Source: CAZUCD01 sp964618855
GTDB taxonomy: Bacteria > Sumerlaeota > Sumerlaeia > SLMS01 > JANRJK01
DNA length: 6,247 nucleotides
Direction of reading: 5' to 3'
Assembly (NCBI GenBank): GCA_964618855.1
Contig: CAZUCD010000193.1
Span: 1 to 6,247 of the forward strand
A program made the position numbers and the translations under genes. Shown here in pieces: positions 5,305-6,247 of the stretch (the first letter of the stretch is position 1; each line of letters begins with the position of its first letter). Under the pieces are notes generated by a model, which saw only the letters and a list, made by a program, of their open reading frames with translations, did no database searches and was not told the origin of the DNA.

Positions 5305-6243
5305 TCAAGCCACGCAGTTCGGAAACCAGAAGTAGGCGGAGCCCGCGATGCGCTTGATGTCGTAGTACTTCTGCACGCGGAGGGCGGCGGCCTTGCGCCG
5401 CTCCTCGCGCCAGGTGTCCACGCTCCAGCCGCGCATGGAACCCATCGCCTGCCCCCAAACGAACGTGAGCGTGGGGCTGATCGACTTGAGGCCGGCGCGC
5501 GGGGGGATGTGCATCAGGAATGCATCCTTCCCCCACACGGGTGAGAACACCGCGTCACCCTCCTCGTCCGACGTCTGCACGACGGCCCTGCCGACGAGGA
5601 CGCGCTCGACGTCGAAGAGCGCCGCGAGATCCTCGGCGCCGACAACACCGAGGCGGGAGTATTTCACGCGGTCGGTCACGGCGGCGACGTTGCGCACGGC
5701 GGAATACACGGGCTGCGACAGGACCAGGGTGTTGGGGATGACCTGCGCCTGCTCGATGATCGTGCGGCGCGCGGCTTCGATGCGCGCGACGGGGTCGAAG
5801 CCGTTCGCGGTCCAGAGCGTCCCCTCGTTTGTGCTGTTGTTCACGGCGAAGTCCGGATCGCGAAGGGTCCGCGCGAGCGCGAGCTCCTGGCCGAGCAGGA
5901 GGCGGTCGGCGAGGTGCTCCACGCGGTCGATGCGCGGCTTCAATGGGGCGTCCGAGTTCTCGGCCTCCTCGTCCGGGATCACGGCGGCGAGGGCGTGCCC
6001 GTCGCAGAAGTAGGTCTCGGAGCTGAGCTGGAAGTCGAGTTCCTCTGCGGCGGCGCCGGGCGCGCGCAGGTCGGCGCGCTCGCGCATGGACTCGCGACCG
6101 GGATCGTACACGAAGAACCGGTCGCTCTGGCGGCGCACGATCACCTCGGGGGAGATCTCCCGGGCGATGAATGCCAGGTTGCGGTACGCGACGCTGACGT
6201 TCGTCAGCGCGACATCAAAGTGGACGGTGGAAATGTCGGGCAT
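5305..6243 (-). CDS. Phage major capsid protein (HK97-fold type)
   Basis: This 312-residue protein is predicted to build the icosahedral head. Its N-terminus carries the pattern common to a large capsid family: DVALTNVSVAYRNLAFIARE (10-29), then SPEVIVRRQSDRFFVYD (31-47), an ERADLRAPG segment (55-63) and ETYFCDGHALAAVIPDEE (76-93). NSDAPLKPRIDRVEHLADRL (96-115) is the family's 'A-A-P...T..L...L' helix. Residues 169-180 (IPNTLVLSQPVY) and 188-210 (a VTDRVKYSRLG motif ending in AALFDVERVLVGRA) match the conserved core. WGKDAFLMHIPP (237-248) and the C-terminal KRIAGSAYFWFPNCVA also fit. ATG 6243 lies four bases from the window edge; I accept it because family members begin just before this motif, but an upstream start cannot be excluded. 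No scaffold, protease, portal or terminase gene is visible because the window ends here. Confidence 0.88.
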   Translation of the reverse strand: MPDISTVHFDVALTNVSVAYRNLAFIAREISPEVIVRRQSDRFFVYDPGRESMRERADLRAPGAAAEELDFQLSSETYFCDGHALAAVIPDEEAENSDAPLKPRIDRVEHLADRLLLGQELALARTLRDPDFAVNNSTNEGTLWTANGFDPVARIEAARRTIIEQAQVIPNTLVLSQPVYSAVRNVAAVTDRVKYSRLGVVGAEDLAALFDVERVLVGRAVVQTSDEEGDAVFSPVWGKDAFLMHIPPRAGLKSISPTLTFVWGQAMGSMRGWSVDTWREERRKAAALRVQKYYDIKRIAGSAYFWFPNCVA

Positions 6244-6247
6244 GGTG

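Overview
This window is GC-rich bacterial DNA. It joins the start of a ribosomal RNA operon (positions 1 to about 460, transcribed leftward) to a tightly packed set of phage virion genes (688-6243, also on the minus strand). The first ~120 bases are the 5' end of a 16S rRNA gene. Its opening motif reads GGCGTGGATTAGGCATGCAA on the minus strand, which I associate with Planctomycetota. The chromosome is therefore probably from a planctomycete or close relative; this rests on remembered 16S signatures, not on a search.

Reading along the minus strand (right to left), the layout is as follows. (1) An HK97-fold type major capsid protein (6243-5305). (2) A 127-base intergenic spacer with degenerate ~20-base tandem repeats and a strong two-level hairpin. 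(3) A Mu gp36-like (DUF1320) head-completion protein (5177-4785). (4) A two-domain 332-residue protein whose N-terminal half looks like a gp37/DUF1834-type neck or tail-completion protein, with a second, tail-adaptor-like half (4748-3750). (5) A 1020-residue tail hub/tip-like protein (3750-688), whose start overlaps the preceding stop as TGATG. (6) A gene-free, partly AT-rich junction (687-462). (7) An rRNA promoter with A-tract UP element, a leader with boxA and hairpins, and the 16S gene running off the left edge.

The capsid, gp36-like and gp37-like order matches the head-to-neck order of Mu-type phages (T, 35, 36, 37), which supports the assignments. The unusual part is what is missing: no sheath, tube, chaperone or tape-measure gene lies between the neck proteins and the hub-like protein, and no lysis, integration or regulatory gene is seen. 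The structural genes are all open and show no visible decay. They point in the same direction as the rRNA operon and stop about 230 bases before its UP element, with no convincing terminator in between. A prophage remnant, a satellite or defective particle, or a domesticated particle (gene-transfer-agent-like) are all compatible with this; the window alone cannot decide.
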